Positions 51,533 through 62,617 of a DNA stretch of 64,000 bases are shown here, piece after piece. The stretch comes from Methylophaga sp. (GTDB taxonomy: Bacteria > Pseudomonadota > Gammaproteobacteria > Nitrosococcales > Methylophagaceae). The notes beneath the pieces were generated by a model. The model was not told where the DNA came from. It worked only from the letters and a program-made list of their open reading frames with translations, and ran no database searches. Where the stretch lies: assembly GCA_030148085.1 (NCBI GenBank), contig JASBUF010000030.1:24682-88681 (forward strand), in the 5' to 3' direction. Position numbers and translations under genes: made by a program. How positions within the stretch are numbered: the first letter of the stretch is position 1; each line of letters opens with the position of its first letter.

Positions 51533-52636
51533 ATGGCAGAAAACAAAAAAGTCGTCGTCGGTCTCTCCGGCGGTGTAGATTCATCGGTCGCCGCGCTGCT
51601 GCTGAAAGAACAGCACGGTGAAGTCGAAGGCCTGTTTATGAAAAACTGGGTCGACTTTGCCGATGAAAGCGAATGCACCATTGAGGAAGATCGCAAAGAT
51701 GCGATGTCTGTCGCCGAGACGGTGGGCATTAATTTCAATGAAGCCAACTTTGCGATGGAATACTGGGACTACGTCTTCAAACACTTCCTCGATGAATATC
51801 GCGCGGGCCGCACACCTAACCCGGATATCCTGTGTAACCGCGAAATCAAATTTAAAGCATTCCTTGATCATGCTATGGAGCTTGGCGGTGTTTTAATCGC
51901 GACCGGTCACTATGCTCGCGTCGAAGAACGTGATGGCAAGTTCCACCTGCTCAAAGGTCTGGATAACAATAAAGATCAGAGCTACTTCCTATACACGCTC
52001 GGCCAAAAACAACTGTCACGCACACTGTTCCCACTGGGCGAATTGCCAAAAACAGAAGTACGCGAGATCGCTGAAAAAGCCGGCTTTATCAACCACGATA
52101 AAAAAGACAGTACCGGCATCTGCTTTATCGGTGAGCGTCAGTTCCGCGAATTTTTAAGTCGCTATATTCCGGCACAACCGGGTGATATGCGAACACCAGA
52201 AGGCGAATATATCGGCGAGCATGCGGGTTTGATGTATTACACACTGGGCCAACGTCAGGGACTCGGCATCGGCGGGCGTAAAAACAGCAGCGGCGAACCT
52301 TGGTTTGTCGCCGGTAAAGATATGGAAACCCGCACTTTGTATGTCGTACAAGGCGATCATCCATGGCTCTGGAGCCAAAGCTTGAAAGCCGAACAATTGT
52401 CATGGGTGGCCGGTGAAGCCCCTGAACTACCCTGTCGTGCCGCTGCGAAAACACGTTACCGCCAGCCAGATCAGCCCTGCACCATCAGTCGTGATGAAAA
52501 TGGTCTAATCCATGTTGAGTTTGATGATAAACAACGTGCCGTCACACCGGGTCAGTCTGTGGTGTTTTATCAAGGTGATGATTGTCTGGGTGGCGGTATT
52601 ATTGTCGCTACCGATGCGCCGGGCATTCATCCATGA
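51533..52636 (+). CDS. mnmA: tRNA-specific 2-thiouridylase MnmA
   Basis: A 367-residue enzyme that inserts sulfur at U34 of tRNA-Lys, -Glu and -Gln. PP-loop [12 protein letters not shown]; catalytic cysteines are in CNREIKF and [12 protein letters not shown]; the late domain has [13 protein letters not shown]. The stop overlaps the hflD start by 4 bases (ATGA). Confidence 0.97.
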   Translation: MAENKKVVVGLSGGVDSSVAALLLKEQHGEVEGLFMKNWVDFADESECTIEEDRKDAMSVAETVGINFNEANFAMEYWDYVFKHFLDEYRAGRTPNPDILCNREIKFKAFLDHAMELGGVLIATGHYARVEERDGKFHLLKGLDNNKDQSYFLYTLGQKQLSRTLFPLGELPKTEVREIAEKAGFINHDKKDSTGICFIGERQFREFLSRYIPAQPGDMRTPEGEYIGEHAGLMYYTLGQRQGLGIGGRKNSSGEPWFVAGKDMETRTLYVVQGDHPWLWSQSLKAEQLSWVAGEAPELPCRAAAKTRYRQPDQPCTISRDENGLIHVEFDDKQRAVTPGQSVVFYQGDDCLGGGIIVATDAPGIHP

Positions 52637-53265
52637 GTATTTCTGAACGTCAGCGCGATAGAACGATTGCGCTAGCGGCGATTGTTCAGGCCTGCAGTCA
52701 GGTCCAGCAAATTGCTGAAACTGGTCAGTCTGATGCCGCCACTATGCTGCCACTAATGCAAAGCCTGTTGGTTGAGAATGCGCCCAGTACCGAGGCGGTG
52801 TATGGCAGTATCAGCGCGCTGAAAACCGGTATTCGTGAGCTAAACCAGCAACTGTCGAAGAAAAAAGAGCAGAAAGATGTGGTGTTACTGCGTTATATCA
52901 TTAGTCTGCTTCACCTTGAGCGCCAGCTCGCCAAGCACCCGGAAATGATGGCATTGATCAGCCGGGAGCTTGAGCAGGTGCCACAACAGGTCGAGTATTT
53001 TGGCGACATTCTGTCACCACAAGTATTGGCTCGCTTTGCTGATATTTATCACCGCACGCTGAGCGAGTTGAAACCACGGATTCAGGTCTTCGGCGATCCA
53101 GGTCATCTGCAACAACCGGATAACGTCAATAAAATCCGTGCCTTGTTGTTATCCGGGATCCGCGCCGCCGTACTGTGGCGACAAAAAGGTGGTCGCCGCT
53201 GGCAGTTTTTATTTCAGAGCGCGAAGATCCTTGCCACTGCCGAGGCACTTTATTCCGCCTCGTAG
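52633..53265 (+). CDS. hflD: High frequency lysogenisation protein HflD
   Basis: A 210-residue helical protein of the HflD family ([82 protein letters not shown]). In E. coli it interacts with phage CII; its normal role is unclear. ATG 52633 overlaps the mnmA stop. A strong terminator follows. Confidence 0.93.
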   Translation: MSISERQRDRTIALAAIVQACSQVQQIAETGQSDAATMLPLMQSLLVENAPSTEAVYGSISALKTGIRELNQQLSKKKEQKDVVLLRYIISLLHLERQLAKHPEMMALISRELEQVPQQVEYFGDILSPQVLARFADIYHRTLSELKPRIQVFGDPGHLQQPDNVNKIRALLLSGIRAAVLWRQKGGRRWQFLFQSAKILATAEALYSAS

Positions 53266-53321
53266 AGAAATTATTTTTGTTGTGGTAACGCTTTCTCATC
53301 TCGCACTAAGCACCAGATAAA

Positions 53322-53354
53322 AAAAGGCCGTTTTCAATAAGAAAACGGCCTTTT
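53322..53354. terminator. Bidirectional terminator between hflD and acnB
   Basis: A-run, GGCCGTTTTC, loop AATAA, GAAAACGGCC and T4 form a 14-bp stem between the convergent operons. Confidence 0.93.
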
Positions 53355-53374
53355 CGATCCAGCTAAAGCTTAAA

Positions 53375-55906
53375 TCAGCTCGCTGCGCGGCGATACTCAT
53401 CCAGCTCATTGAAGTTCAGGTAACGGTAAATCTCCGCTGCCATCGGCTGAATACCGGCCACGGCTTCTAGATATTCCGCCACGGTTGGTAATTTACCCAT
53501 GCTCGCAACCACTGCTGAGAGTTCTGCTGACGCCAGATAGACATCTGCATTATTACCCAAACGGTTAGGGAAGTTACGCGTTGAGGTAGAAACCACGGTC
53601 GCATTATCAGCAACACGCGCCTGGTTACCCATACACAATGAGCAGCCCGGCGTTTCAGTGCGCGCACCAACGCGACCGAAGGTGCTATACACGCCCTCTT
53701 CGGTCAACTGATGCTTGTCCATCTTGGTCGGTGGTGCAATCCACAGTTTCACCGGCAAGCTCTTCATGTTTTCCAGCACTTTACTGGCTGCACGGTAATG
53801 ACCGATATTGGTCATACAGGAACCAATAAACACCTCGTCGATGTTCGCACCCTGCACTTCTGACAGCGGTTTGATATCGTCCGGATCATTCGGGCAGGCC
53901 AGCAGTGGCTCTTTAATGTCTTTCAGATCGATTTCAATAATCGCCGCGTATTCGGCATCTGCATCCGGTTCGAGCAGTTCTGGGTTCGCCAGCCACTCTT
54001 TCATCGAGTCGATACGACGTTGAAGTGTGCGTGCATCCTGATAGCCTTCAGCAATCATCCATTCCATCAGGGAGATATTGGAATTCAGGTACTCGATGAT
54101 CGGTTCTTTGTTCAGGCGAACAGTACAACCATTTGCGCTGCGTTCAGCTGATGCATCCGATAATTCGAATGCTTGTTCTACCTTCAGATCAGGCAAACCT
54201 TCAATTTCCAGTACGCGGCCATTAAAGATATTTTTCTTACCTTTCTTCTCAACTGTCAGCAACCCTTCCTGAATGGCCGCATAAGGAATTGCGTTAACCA
54301 GATCACGCAAGGTGATGCCCGGCTGCATTTCTCCTTTGAAACGTACCAGAACGGATTCCGGCATATCCAAAGGCATCACGCCCAGAGCGGCACCGAATGC
54401 AACCAGTCCAGACCCAGCGGGGAAACTAATACCAATTGGGAAACGGGTATGTGAGTCACCACCAGTACCAACCGTATCAGGCAGAATCATGCGGTTCAGC
54501 CAAGAGTGAATAATGCCGTCACCCGGACGCAGTGACACACCACCACGGGTGCTCATAAAGTCTGGTAGCTCATGCTGCAGCTTGATATCTACCGGTTTTG
54601 GATAGGCGGCGGTATGACAGAAAGACTGCATGACCAAATCACTTGAGAAGCCCAGACAGGCCAGCTCTTTGAGCTCATCACGGGTCATCGCACCAGTGGT
54701 GTCCTGAGAACCCACGGTAGTGACTTTCGGTTCACAGTAAGTGTTTGGACGCACACCTTCAACGCCACAGGCTCGACCGACCATTTTCTGCGCCAAGGTA
54801 AAACCTTTACCGGTATCAGCAGGCTCAACCGGACGCACAAATACATCCGACGGCCCCATACCCAGTGTGTCACGCGCTTTATCCGTCAGGCCACGACCGA
54901 TGATCAGCGGAATACGGCCACCGGCGCGGACTTCATCAGCCAGTGTGGTCGGACGCATGGCGAACTCACTGATGGTCTCGCCTGCCTCATTCACAATTTT
55001 GCCCTCGTAAGGGTAAATAGTAATGACGTCGCCCATTTCCATTTGCTGCACATCACACTCAATCGGCATGGCGCCTGAATCTTCCGCAGTATTGAAGAAA
55101 ATCGGTGCGATATTGTTACCGAGGATAATGCCACCCTGACGTTTGTTGGGTACAAACGGAATGTCATGGCCCATATGCCACAAAACAGAGTTAATCGCTG
55201 ATTTACGCGATGAACCGGTACCTACAACGTCACCGACAAAAGCCAGTGGGTGACCTTTTTCTTTCAGCTTTTCGATTAGCTCTAAGCCATCAGGCATTTT
55301 GCTTTGCAGCATGGCTTTCGCATGCAGAGGAATATCCGGGCGACTCCAGGCTTCAACCGCTGGTGATAAATCATCGGTGTTAGTTTCGCCAGGTACCTTG
55401 AATACGGTCAGGGTAATTTTTTCAGCCAGTTTCGGGCGCGAGGTAAACCACTCAGCTTCTGCCCAGGATTGCAGCACGCGCTTGGCGCTCTCGTTGCTTT
55501 GCGCTTTTTCAACCACATCGTGATATGCGTCGTAGACCATCAGCGTCTTGCACAGGGCTTTTTCCGCTGCCACAGCCGTTGCTTCGATATCCAGTAACTC
55601 AATCAGTGACTGGACGTTATAACCACCCATCATAGTGCCGAGCAGCTCAGTCGCGCGTACCGGGGTAATCAATTCACATTTGGCATTGCCTTTGGCGATA
55701 TCAGTCAGAAACCCCGCTTTAACATACGCGGCCTGATCGACACCGGGTGGGACACGATGAATCAGCAAATCCAGCAAGGTTTCACTGTTAGCATCACCGG
55801 CTTTGAGCTGTTCAACCAGGGTTGAAACCTGTTCAGCAGTCAGCGGTAATGGTGGCAGCCCTTGTTGGGCACGTTCTTCGACATGAGATTGATATTCGGT
55901 CAGCAC
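53375..55906 (-). CDS. acnB: Aconitate hydratase B
   Basis: A 843-residue aconitase B with the N-terminal HEAT-like part (about 1-160), swivelling domain 4 (about 160-370) and catalytic domains 1-3. The 4Fe-4S ligands lie in [11 protein letters not shown] and PGCSLCMGN; the substrate region has [13 protein letters not shown]. It isomerises citrate to isocitrate and under iron loss can bind mRNA. It is divergent from purB over 121 bp. Confidence 0.97.
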   Translation of the reverse strand: MLTEYQSHVEERAQQGLPPLPLTAEQVSTLVEQLKAGDANSETLLDLLIHRVPPGVDQAAYVKAGFLTDIAKGNAKCELITPVRATELLGTMMGGYNVQSLIELLDIEATAVAAEKALCKTLMVYDAYHDVVEKAQSNESAKRVLQSWAEAEWFTSRPKLAEKITLTVFKVPGETNTDDLSPAVEAWSRPDIPLHAKAMLQSKMPDGLELIEKLKEKGHPLAFVGDVVGTGSSRKSAINSVLWHMGHDIPFVPNKRQGGIILGNNIAPIFFNTAEDSGAMPIECDVQQMEMGDVITIYPYEGKIVNEAGETISEFAMRPTTLADEVRAGGRIPLIIGRGLTDKARDTLGMGPSDVFVRPVEPADTGKGFTLAQKMVGRACGVEGVRPNTYCEPKVTTVGSQDTTGAMTRDELKELACLGFSSDLVMQSFCHTAAYPKPVDIKLQHELPDFMSTRGGVSLRPGDGIIHSWLNRMILPDTVGTGGDSHTRFPIGISFPAGSGLVAFGAALGVMPLDMPESVLVRFKGEMQPGITLRDLVNAIPYAAIQEGLLTVEKKGKKNIFNGRVLEIEGLPDLKVEQAFELSDASAERSANGCTVRLNKEPIIEYLNSNISLMEWMIAEGYQDARTLQRRIDSMKEWLANPELLEPDADAEYAAIIEIDLKDIKEPLLACPNDPDDIKPLSEVQGANIDEVFIGSCMTNIGHYRAASKVLENMKSLPVKLWIAPPTKMDKHQLTEEGVYSTFGRVGARTETPGCSLCMGNQARVADNATVVSTSTRNFPNRLGNNADVYLASAELSAVVASMGKLPTVAEYLEAVAGIQPMAAEIYRYLNFNELDEYRRAAS

Positions 55907-55982
55907 GGATAGACACCCCAGAAAGTTTCAGAATCAAACGCAGGCATTTTACCTTAAAGCATCTGGAGACGGCGAACTCTGA

Positions 55983-55988
55983 TATAAT
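55983..55988 (+). promoter_or_regulatory. -10 box of the purB promoter
   Basis: An exact TATAAT lies 40 bp before the purB start codon. A good -35 element is not evident at the 17-bp spacing, so an activator or extended -10 may help. Confidence 0.45.
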
Positions 55989-56009
55989 TTCGCTCACTTT
56001 TCTAACTAA

Positions 56010-57395
<1,386 letters not shown>

Positions 57396-57401
57396 AACGC
57401 T

Positions 57402-57902
57402 ATGGTAGACATGATCCCGATTGACACTACAGTCAAGACTTTTGACAGTCGGGATCAGTCTGCATTACTGGCTGCAGAGCTGATAGGTAAGGCACGTCAG
57501 GAAGTCTGCTTTTTTGGCCCCATCATTGATCCGGTCTTACTTGATAACGACACGGTAATTAGCTCACTGAGTGAATTTGCACGTCGTAGTCAGCGAACGA
57601 AAATCCGCATTCTTGCTCATGATACACAACGCAATGTCATAGACAGTCACCGCCTGTTACCGCTGGCTCAGCGCCTCACCAGTCATATTCAAATTCATAC
57701 AACACATCCCAAACATCAGGACCAGCGTTCTTTATTTCTTGTCATCGACAGACAAAGCTACCTTTATTGCCCACACGCAGAACGTTATCTGGGACGCGCT
57801 GATCTGCAGCCTAATGCTTTTGCGCGCGAATTACAGCAGCAATTTGAAGAGCTTTGGAGTCAGAGTCGGCCCGATGTAAACACAAGGCGACTGAATATAT
57901 GA
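57402..57902 (+). CDS. DUF7931-like protein (phospholipase-D-like pattern)
   Basis: A 166-residue protein: LLAAELIGKARQEVCFFGPIIDPVLLDNDTVISSLSEFARRS resembles the DUF7931 domain, otherwise often attached to GNAT acetyltransferases. No HKD motif of active phospholipase D is present. The gene follows purB after 6 bp and overlaps the next gene by ATGA, so all three are likely co-transcribed. Function unknown. Confidence 0.6.
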   Translation: MVDMIPIDTTVKTFDSRDQSALLAAELIGKARQEVCFFGPIIDPVLLDNDTVISSLSEFARRSQRTKIRILAHDTQRNVIDSHRLLPLAQRLTSHIQIHTTHPKHQDQRSLFLVIDRQSYLYCPHAERYLGRADLQPNAFARELQQQFEELWSQSRPDVNTRRLNI

Positions 57903-58702
57903 TGAAAGCCTTATCACGACGCTTGGCTGTGCTGTTCTTGCTGATTGCTTCAAGCGTACAAGCAGACACCAGCATTCACACATTGCAGCTGAAACATCGA
58001 CTCGCCAGCGAGGTACTGCCACAAATTGAAGCCTTCCTGCCGCCAACTGCGACTGTGCGTGCCTTTGAAGGCACGATAATTCTGAAATCGGATCGCGCCA
58101 CATTGGCCAATGTCGAACTACTGCTGGAGAAACTGGATACCCCACTCCAAAACGTACTGATTACCGTCATGCGAACTAATAGCGAATTGAGCCAGCAACG
58201 CGGGGGCAGCACACATATCGGTGTAGAAGCCGGCGATAATGTCCGGGCTTCAGTGGGAATTAACCGTTGGTCAACTCACGGTCACCTTGATGACAATCAA
58301 CAATATCGGGCGCGCGGCCTTGCCGGCCAACCAGTCTCTATCAACCTTGGCGAAATGGTACCGCAACAGCAACAATTGGTATTTTTGACGCATCAGGGCA
58401 TCGCTGTCGAACAGCAAACCCGCTATATCAGTACCGCCAATGGCTTCCAAGCTCTCCCCTATCTGTTGGCTGATCAACAAGTCAGGGTTGAAATTCATCC
58501 TTTCTTTAGTAAGCTGTCGCGGGTTGATCATGACATTCGCAGCAGCGAAGTCATCTCCAGCGTCAGTGGCCAAATTGGTGAATGGTTAGAAATCGGGCGT
58601 ATTGAGGACAGTGCAACACTCGATAATGACGGAGTTACCACCTACCGCAGCCATGAGCAGCAGAGTCAGATCCTGTATCTGAAAATCGAATTATCCAATT
58701 AA
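57899..58702 (+). CDS. Exported protein with secretin N-terminal (NolW-like) domain
   Basis: A 267-residue protein with a signal peptide (ALSRRLAVLFLLIASSVQA) followed by a short secretin N1-like domain: SIHTLQLKHRLASEVLPQIEAFLPPTATVRAFEGTIILKSDRATLANVELLLEKLDTPLQNVLI. The rest has beta-rich secretin-like character (QQQLVFLTHQGIAVEQQTRYISTANG, LYLKIELSN) but is too short for a pore. Start ATG 57899 overlaps the preceding stop by ATGA. It is possibly an accessory of a secretion or pilus system; no partner is near. Confidence 0.6.
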   Translation: MMKALSRRLAVLFLLIASSVQADTSIHTLQLKHRLASEVLPQIEAFLPPTATVRAFEGTIILKSDRATLANVELLLEKLDTPLQNVLITVMRTNSELSQQRGGSTHIGVEAGDNVRASVGINRWSTHGHLDDNQQYRARGLAGQPVSINLGEMVPQQQQLVFLTHQGIAVEQQTRYISTANGFQALPYLLADQQVRVEIHPFFSKLSRVDHDIRSSEVISSVSGQIGEWLEIGRIEDSATLDNDGVTTYRSHEQQSQILYLKIELSN

Positions 58703-58715
58703 ATTAAGAGCAACT

Positions 58716-59330
58716 ATGAATGTGAAAGAAGCGATCGTCAGCCGACGGTCTGTGAAGCACTATGACCCTGAGCATCAGATGAGCGCTGCCGAAGTGACTG
58801 AACTGATGGAACACGCCATCCTGTCTCCAACAGCGTTCAACCTCCAGCACTGGCGCTTTGTTCATGTTGTCGATAAAAACAAACGTGAGCAGATCCAAAA
58901 AGCCAGCTGGGGCCAATCCCAGGTTACTGAGGCTTCGATGCTATTGGTGCTGTGTGCGGATTTAAACGCCTGGGAAAAGAATCCCCGACGTTACTGGCAA
59001 AATGCGCCTGAGGCAGTGCAGGACTTTATGTTGCCGGCGATAGAGGGCTACTACACCAACCATCATCAGGGCATGCGTGATGAATGTTTCCGCTCATCCA
59101 GTCTGGCAGCGATGACCATAATGCTGATGGCGAAAGAGATGGGTTATGACTCTTGCCCGATGGATGGCTTTGATTTCGACGAGGTCGCACGCATCATCGA
59201 GTTACCACACGACCACATTATTACCATGATGATTACGATTGGTAAGCCGCTGCAATCTGCTCGACCACGAGCTGGACAACTGCCACTGGAAGAAGTCTTC
59301 TTTACAGACCAGTTTCCAAAAGCGAACTGA
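58716..59330 (+). CDS. Nitroreductase family protein
   Basis: A 204-residue FMN enzyme: VKEAIVSRRSVKHYDP, SPTAFNLQHWRFV and SSLAAMTIMLMAKEMGYDSCPMDGFD. Members reduce nitroaromatics, quinones or flavins with NAD(P)H. Substrate unknown. It follows the secretin-like gene after 13 bp and converges on the diguanylate cyclase gene. Confidence 0.88.
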   Translation: MNVKEAIVSRRSVKHYDPEHQMSAAEVTELMEHAILSPTAFNLQHWRFVHVVDKNKREQIQKASWGQSQVTEASMLLVLCADLNAWEKNPRRYWQNAPEAVQDFMLPAIEGYYTNHHQGMRDECFRSSSLAAMTIMLMAKEMGYDSCPMDGFDFDEVARIIELPHDHIITMMITIGKPLQSARPRAGQLPLEEVFFTDQFPKAN

Positions 59331-59335
59331 ACAGA

Positions 59336-60373
59336 TTAGATAATGGGAGGGGGCGCTTCTGATACACAGTTGCGCCCTTTTCTTTTTGACATATACAGTG
59401 CACGGTCGGCACGTTGCATAAAGCTTTCCACGCCTTCTGACGGCACATAGCGAGCAACGCCGAATGAGATTGTCATTTGCCCCAGCGATTCCTGCGTATC
59501 TTTACGCTGAATGCGCTTAGAGGCCACTTCCTGCCGGATATTGTCAGCCAAACCTTTGGCATTCTGCAGGCTGGTATTGAGCAGAATGATGGAAAACTCT
59601 TCACCACCATAACGCGCCACCAGATCACGACCTTTCACACTGTCTTTAAGTGTGTTGGCAACGACTTTGAGCACCTGATCACCGACCAGATGACCATGTT
59701 TGTCATTGATATCTTTGAAGTGGTCCAAGTCACAAAATAATAGACAGACATCCAGACCACTGCCATCCGCATCCTGAGTCACTTTGTTGACCAACTCGTC
59801 AAACGCTTTACGGTTAGCCAGCCCAGTCAGGGTATCTGTTTTGGCTTCGCGCTTGGTGTGCTCCAGTTCCTTCTTCAGCTTATTAACCTCAACGATTGCC
59901 GTGTTGAGTCGTTCGGTCAGCAATTCACCATTGTTAATAGCTAAGCGTGTTTCAGCCAGCAACTCATCAACTGCCTCGTGGAGTTGCTGCGGCGACATAC
60001 CTTGATTAACTCGACTCAGCAGCGTATTGAGGTTCTGATTAACCCTGTCGTTGTGCGCCACACTACTACAGACGAAATTGATAACTTCCTTGAGTACCCG
60101 TGCCAGCTCCAGTCTTAGCTCGACCACTTCCTTACGGTCTTTGGCAATGTTAAAAAACTGGTCATGCAAGGCCTTGCTTTGGGCTTCGGTCATCACTGGG
60201 TTGACGGATAGCATGGATTGAATTTGCTCCGACAGCTTGGCATTGCTGCCGGAGACATGTTCATACCAGACGGCGTAATTATCGGGGGTCATCGGTACAC
60301 CATGCTTACGCATCAGCGGCAATGCCAGCCGCATGTATTCTGCGGCTTTATCCGATAATTCGTTGTAGTCCAT
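59336..60373 (-). CDS. Diguanylate cyclase (GGDEF domain)
   Basis: A 345-residue cytoplasmic protein. The N-terminal 160 residues are a helical sensor-like module (MRLALPLMRKHGVPMTPDNYAVWYEHVSG), a coiled coil follows (NKLKKELEHTKREAKTDTLTG), then a GGDEF domain with active site GGEEF at 256-260. The inhibitory I-site position reads K247-G-R-D250 instead of RxxD, so feedback control may be weaker. It produces c-di-GMP. The start is ATG 60373 (SD GAGG). Confidence 0.9.
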   Translation of the reverse strand: MDYNELSDKAAEYMRLALPLMRKHGVPMTPDNYAVWYEHVSGSNAKLSEQIQSMLSVNPVMTEAQSKALHDQFFNIAKDRKEVVELRLELARVLKEVINFVCSSVAHNDRVNQNLNTLLSRVNQGMSPQQLHEAVDELLAETRLAINNGELLTERLNTAIVEVNKLKKELEHTKREAKTDTLTGLANRKAFDELVNKVTQDADGSGLDVCLLFCDLDHFKDINDKHGHLVGDQVLKVVANTLKDSVKGRDLVARYGGEEFSIILLNTSLQNAKGLADNIRQEVASKRIQRKDTQESLGQMTISFGVARYVPSEGVESFMQRADRALYMSKRKGRNCVSEAPPPII

Positions 60374-60399
60374 CAACTGCTACCTCAATACACGTACAC

Positions 60400-61611
60400 T
60401 TAACGCTTTTTATTACCTGCGATTTTCAACCGTAATGCATTCAGCTTGATAAAGCCTTCTGCATCTTTCTGGTCATACGCACCAGCATCGTCTTCAAACG
60501 TCGCAATTGACTCATCAAACAGGCTGTCTGTTTCAGACGCACGTCCAACCACAACGACATTGCCTTTGTAGAGTTTCACTCTAACAACACCGTTCACAGT
60601 TTTCTGTGATTCATCAATCATTGCCTGCAACATGACCCGCTCTGGTGCCCACCAGTAGCCGTTGTAAATCAACTTGGCGTAGCGTGGCATCAATTCATCT
60701 TTCAGATGTGCCACTTCGCGATCCAGAGTCAACGACTCGATGGCACGATGTGCTTTCAGCATCACGGTACCGGCTGGTGTTTCGTAGCAACCACGTGACT
60801 TCATACCCACGTAGCGGTTTTCAACGATATCCAGACGACCAACACCGTTGGCGCCAGCGACTTTGTTCAGGTATGCCATAACGGTAGCTGGTGACATACG
60901 TTCGCCGTTAATGGCAACAATATCGCCCTGCTCGTAGGTCAATTCCAGATAGGTGGCTTCATCCGGTGCGTTTTCAGGTGACACCGACCAGCGCCACATG
61001 GATTCTTCAGGCTCTGACCAAGGGTCTTCCAGAATGCCGCCTTCGTAAGAAATATGCAGCAAGTTCGCATCCATGGAGTAAGGCGATTTCTTGCCTTGTT
61101 TCATTTCCACAGGAATGCCGTGCTGCTCAGCGTAATCAAGCAGTTTTTGACGAGACAGCAGATCCCATTCACGCCAAGGCGCGATCACTTTGATGCCTGG
61201 ATTCAACGCATAGGCACCCAGTTCGAAACGCACCTGATCGTTACCTTTACCGGTAGCGCCGTGAGACACAGCTTCCGCACCTGTTTCTCTGGCAATTTCA
61301 ACCAGACGTTTGGCAATCAGCGGGCGGGCAATCGAGGTACCCAGCAGGTATTCACCTTCGTAGATAGCATTTGCACGGAACATCGGAAACACGTAGTCAC
61401 GAGCGAACTCTTCGCGCAAATCTTCGATAAAGATTTCTTTGATACCCAGAGCCTTGGCTTTGGCACGCGCCGGTTCGACTTCTTCACCCTGCCCCAGATC
61501 GGCAGTAAAGGTCACCACTTCAGCATCGTATTTATCTTGAAGCCATTTCAAAATAACCGATGTATCCAGGCCACCTGAGTAGGCCAATACGACTTTATTA
61601 ATCTTCGACAT
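60400..61611 (-). CDS. argG: Argininosuccinate synthase
   Basis: A 403-residue enzyme of arginine biosynthesis joining citrulline and aspartate with [20 protein letters not shown] is the PP-loop; [16 protein letters not shown] and the [17 protein letters not shown] region are typical. The length fits the common bacterial form. The 106 bp upstream have no recognised ARG box. Confidence 0.97.
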   Translation of the reverse strand: MSKINKVVLAYSGGLDTSVILKWLQDKYDAEVVTFTADLGQGEEVEPARAKAKALGIKEIFIEDLREEFARDYVFPMFRANAIYEGEYLLGTSIARPLIAKRLVEIARETGAEAVSHGATGKGNDQVRFELGAYALNPGIKVIAPWREWDLLSRQKLLDYAEQHGIPVEMKQGKKSPYSMDANLLHISYEGGILEDPWSEPEESMWRWSVSPENAPDEATYLELTYEQGDIVAINGERMSPATVMAYLNKVAGANGVGRLDIVENRYVGMKSRGCYETPAGTVMLKAHRAIESLTLDREVAHLKDELMPRYAKLIYNGYWWAPERVMLQAMIDESQKTVNGVVRVKLYKGNVVVVGRASETDSLFDESIATFEDDAGAYDQKDAEGFIKLNALRLKIAGNKKR

Positions 61612-61717
61612 GGGTCACTTATATTCCTGTTATTGACGCCTGCTCGACCTTACGATGCTTGAAATCGTTATCGGTTCCACGGGTCGTTTCTTGAGTAAAA
61701 AATGAGGCAATATTGTA

Positions 61718-62518
61718 TCAAAAACCGCGCAATGCCAGCACTTCTTTCACGGCCTGGCGTTGATTACCTTTACAACTAATCAGACGCGGCGCATCGAGGT
61801 AGCGTAGACGAAAGCCTAGTTTTTTATAAAGCTCCTTAACACGGTCGGTCGCCTGGTTAGACAACACCACCGGGCCGGATTGTTTACTGAGCCACTCTGC
61901 CAGTCGGACCTGGTCATCCCAGTTAAAACCCTGTTGAGAGTATTGGTGGAACGGTGTGTCATACGGTGGGTCGGCATAGATAAAATCATCCTTGCCAACA
62001 TCCAATTCCTCAAAGTCGCGGTTGCTGAATTCCCACTGGGACAATACCGGCTGGTAATGCGTGAAATCGTCCAGGTAATTAATGGTCTTGTAGCGACCGA
62101 ATGGAACGTTATAGCGGCCTTTTTTATTAAAACGGCACAATCCGTTATAGCCGGTACGGTTCAGGTAATAAAACAGCTGCGCAGCCATCAATCGTGAGGC
62201 TGGGTCACCATTCAGACGGTTAAAGGTTTCGCGGCTTTTGTAATAGACCTGCTCGTTATTGACCATTTCAATATCAATCTCCAGCCCTTGCTTGAGATGC
62301 TGATAGAAATTGATCAAGGCCGGATTAACATCATTAAGTAACGCGCGTTCAGGGTTTAAGCCCAGTGCGACAGACAATCCGCCACAGAACGGTTCGACCA
62401 GTCTTTTATTTTTATGCTGACGCCAGTAGTACTGGAGATTCTGAACCAACCAGCGTTTGCCACCGGCCCACTTGAGGGGTGGTTTCAACAAATTTGATTG
62501 TTCCGCTGTTTTTGCCAT
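61718..62518 (-). CDS. dam: DNA adenine methyltransferase Dam
   Basis: A 266-residue N6-adenine methyltransferase. SAM loop KPPLKWAGGKRWLV, the FCGGLSVAL segment and the catalytic motif DPPYDTP are present. It is expected to methylate GATC, acting in mismatch repair and replication timing. ATG 62518 is chosen; an 11-codon longer frame overlaps the lpdA terminator. The ribosome site is weak. Confidence 0.9.
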   Translation of the reverse strand: MAKTAEQSNLLKPPLKWAGGKRWLVQNLQYYWRQHKNKRLVEPFCGGLSVALGLNPERALLNDVNPALINFYQHLKQGLEIDIEMVNNEQVYYKSRETFNRLNGDPASRLMAAQLFYYLNRTGYNGLCRFNKKGRYNVPFGRYKTINYLDDFTHYQPVLSQWEFSNRDFEELDVGKDDFIYADPPYDTPFHQYSQQGFNWDDQVRLAEWLSKQSGPVVLSNQATDRVKELYKKLGFRLRYLDAPRLISCKGNQRQAVKEVLALRGF

Positions 62519-62538
62519 CTGATCGTCAGGTTCTAGCC

Positions 62539-62575
62539 AAAAAAAGGGCACGTCTATATTTCTACAGACATGCCC
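62539..62575 (-). terminator. Rho-independent terminator of lpdA
   Basis: In minus orientation GGGCATGTCT and AGACGTGCCC pair over 10 bp (one G-U) around a 10-base loop, followed by seven T residues, 43 bp past the lpdA stop. Confidence 0.85.
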
Positions 62576-62617
62576 GGTTTTTCAGTCACACTGGCAACGG
62601 CCAGTAAAACTTACGCA

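Noticed and set aside
61054..61578. 174-codon plus-strand open frame
   Set aside because: Antisense to argG, without family resemblance or ribosome site.
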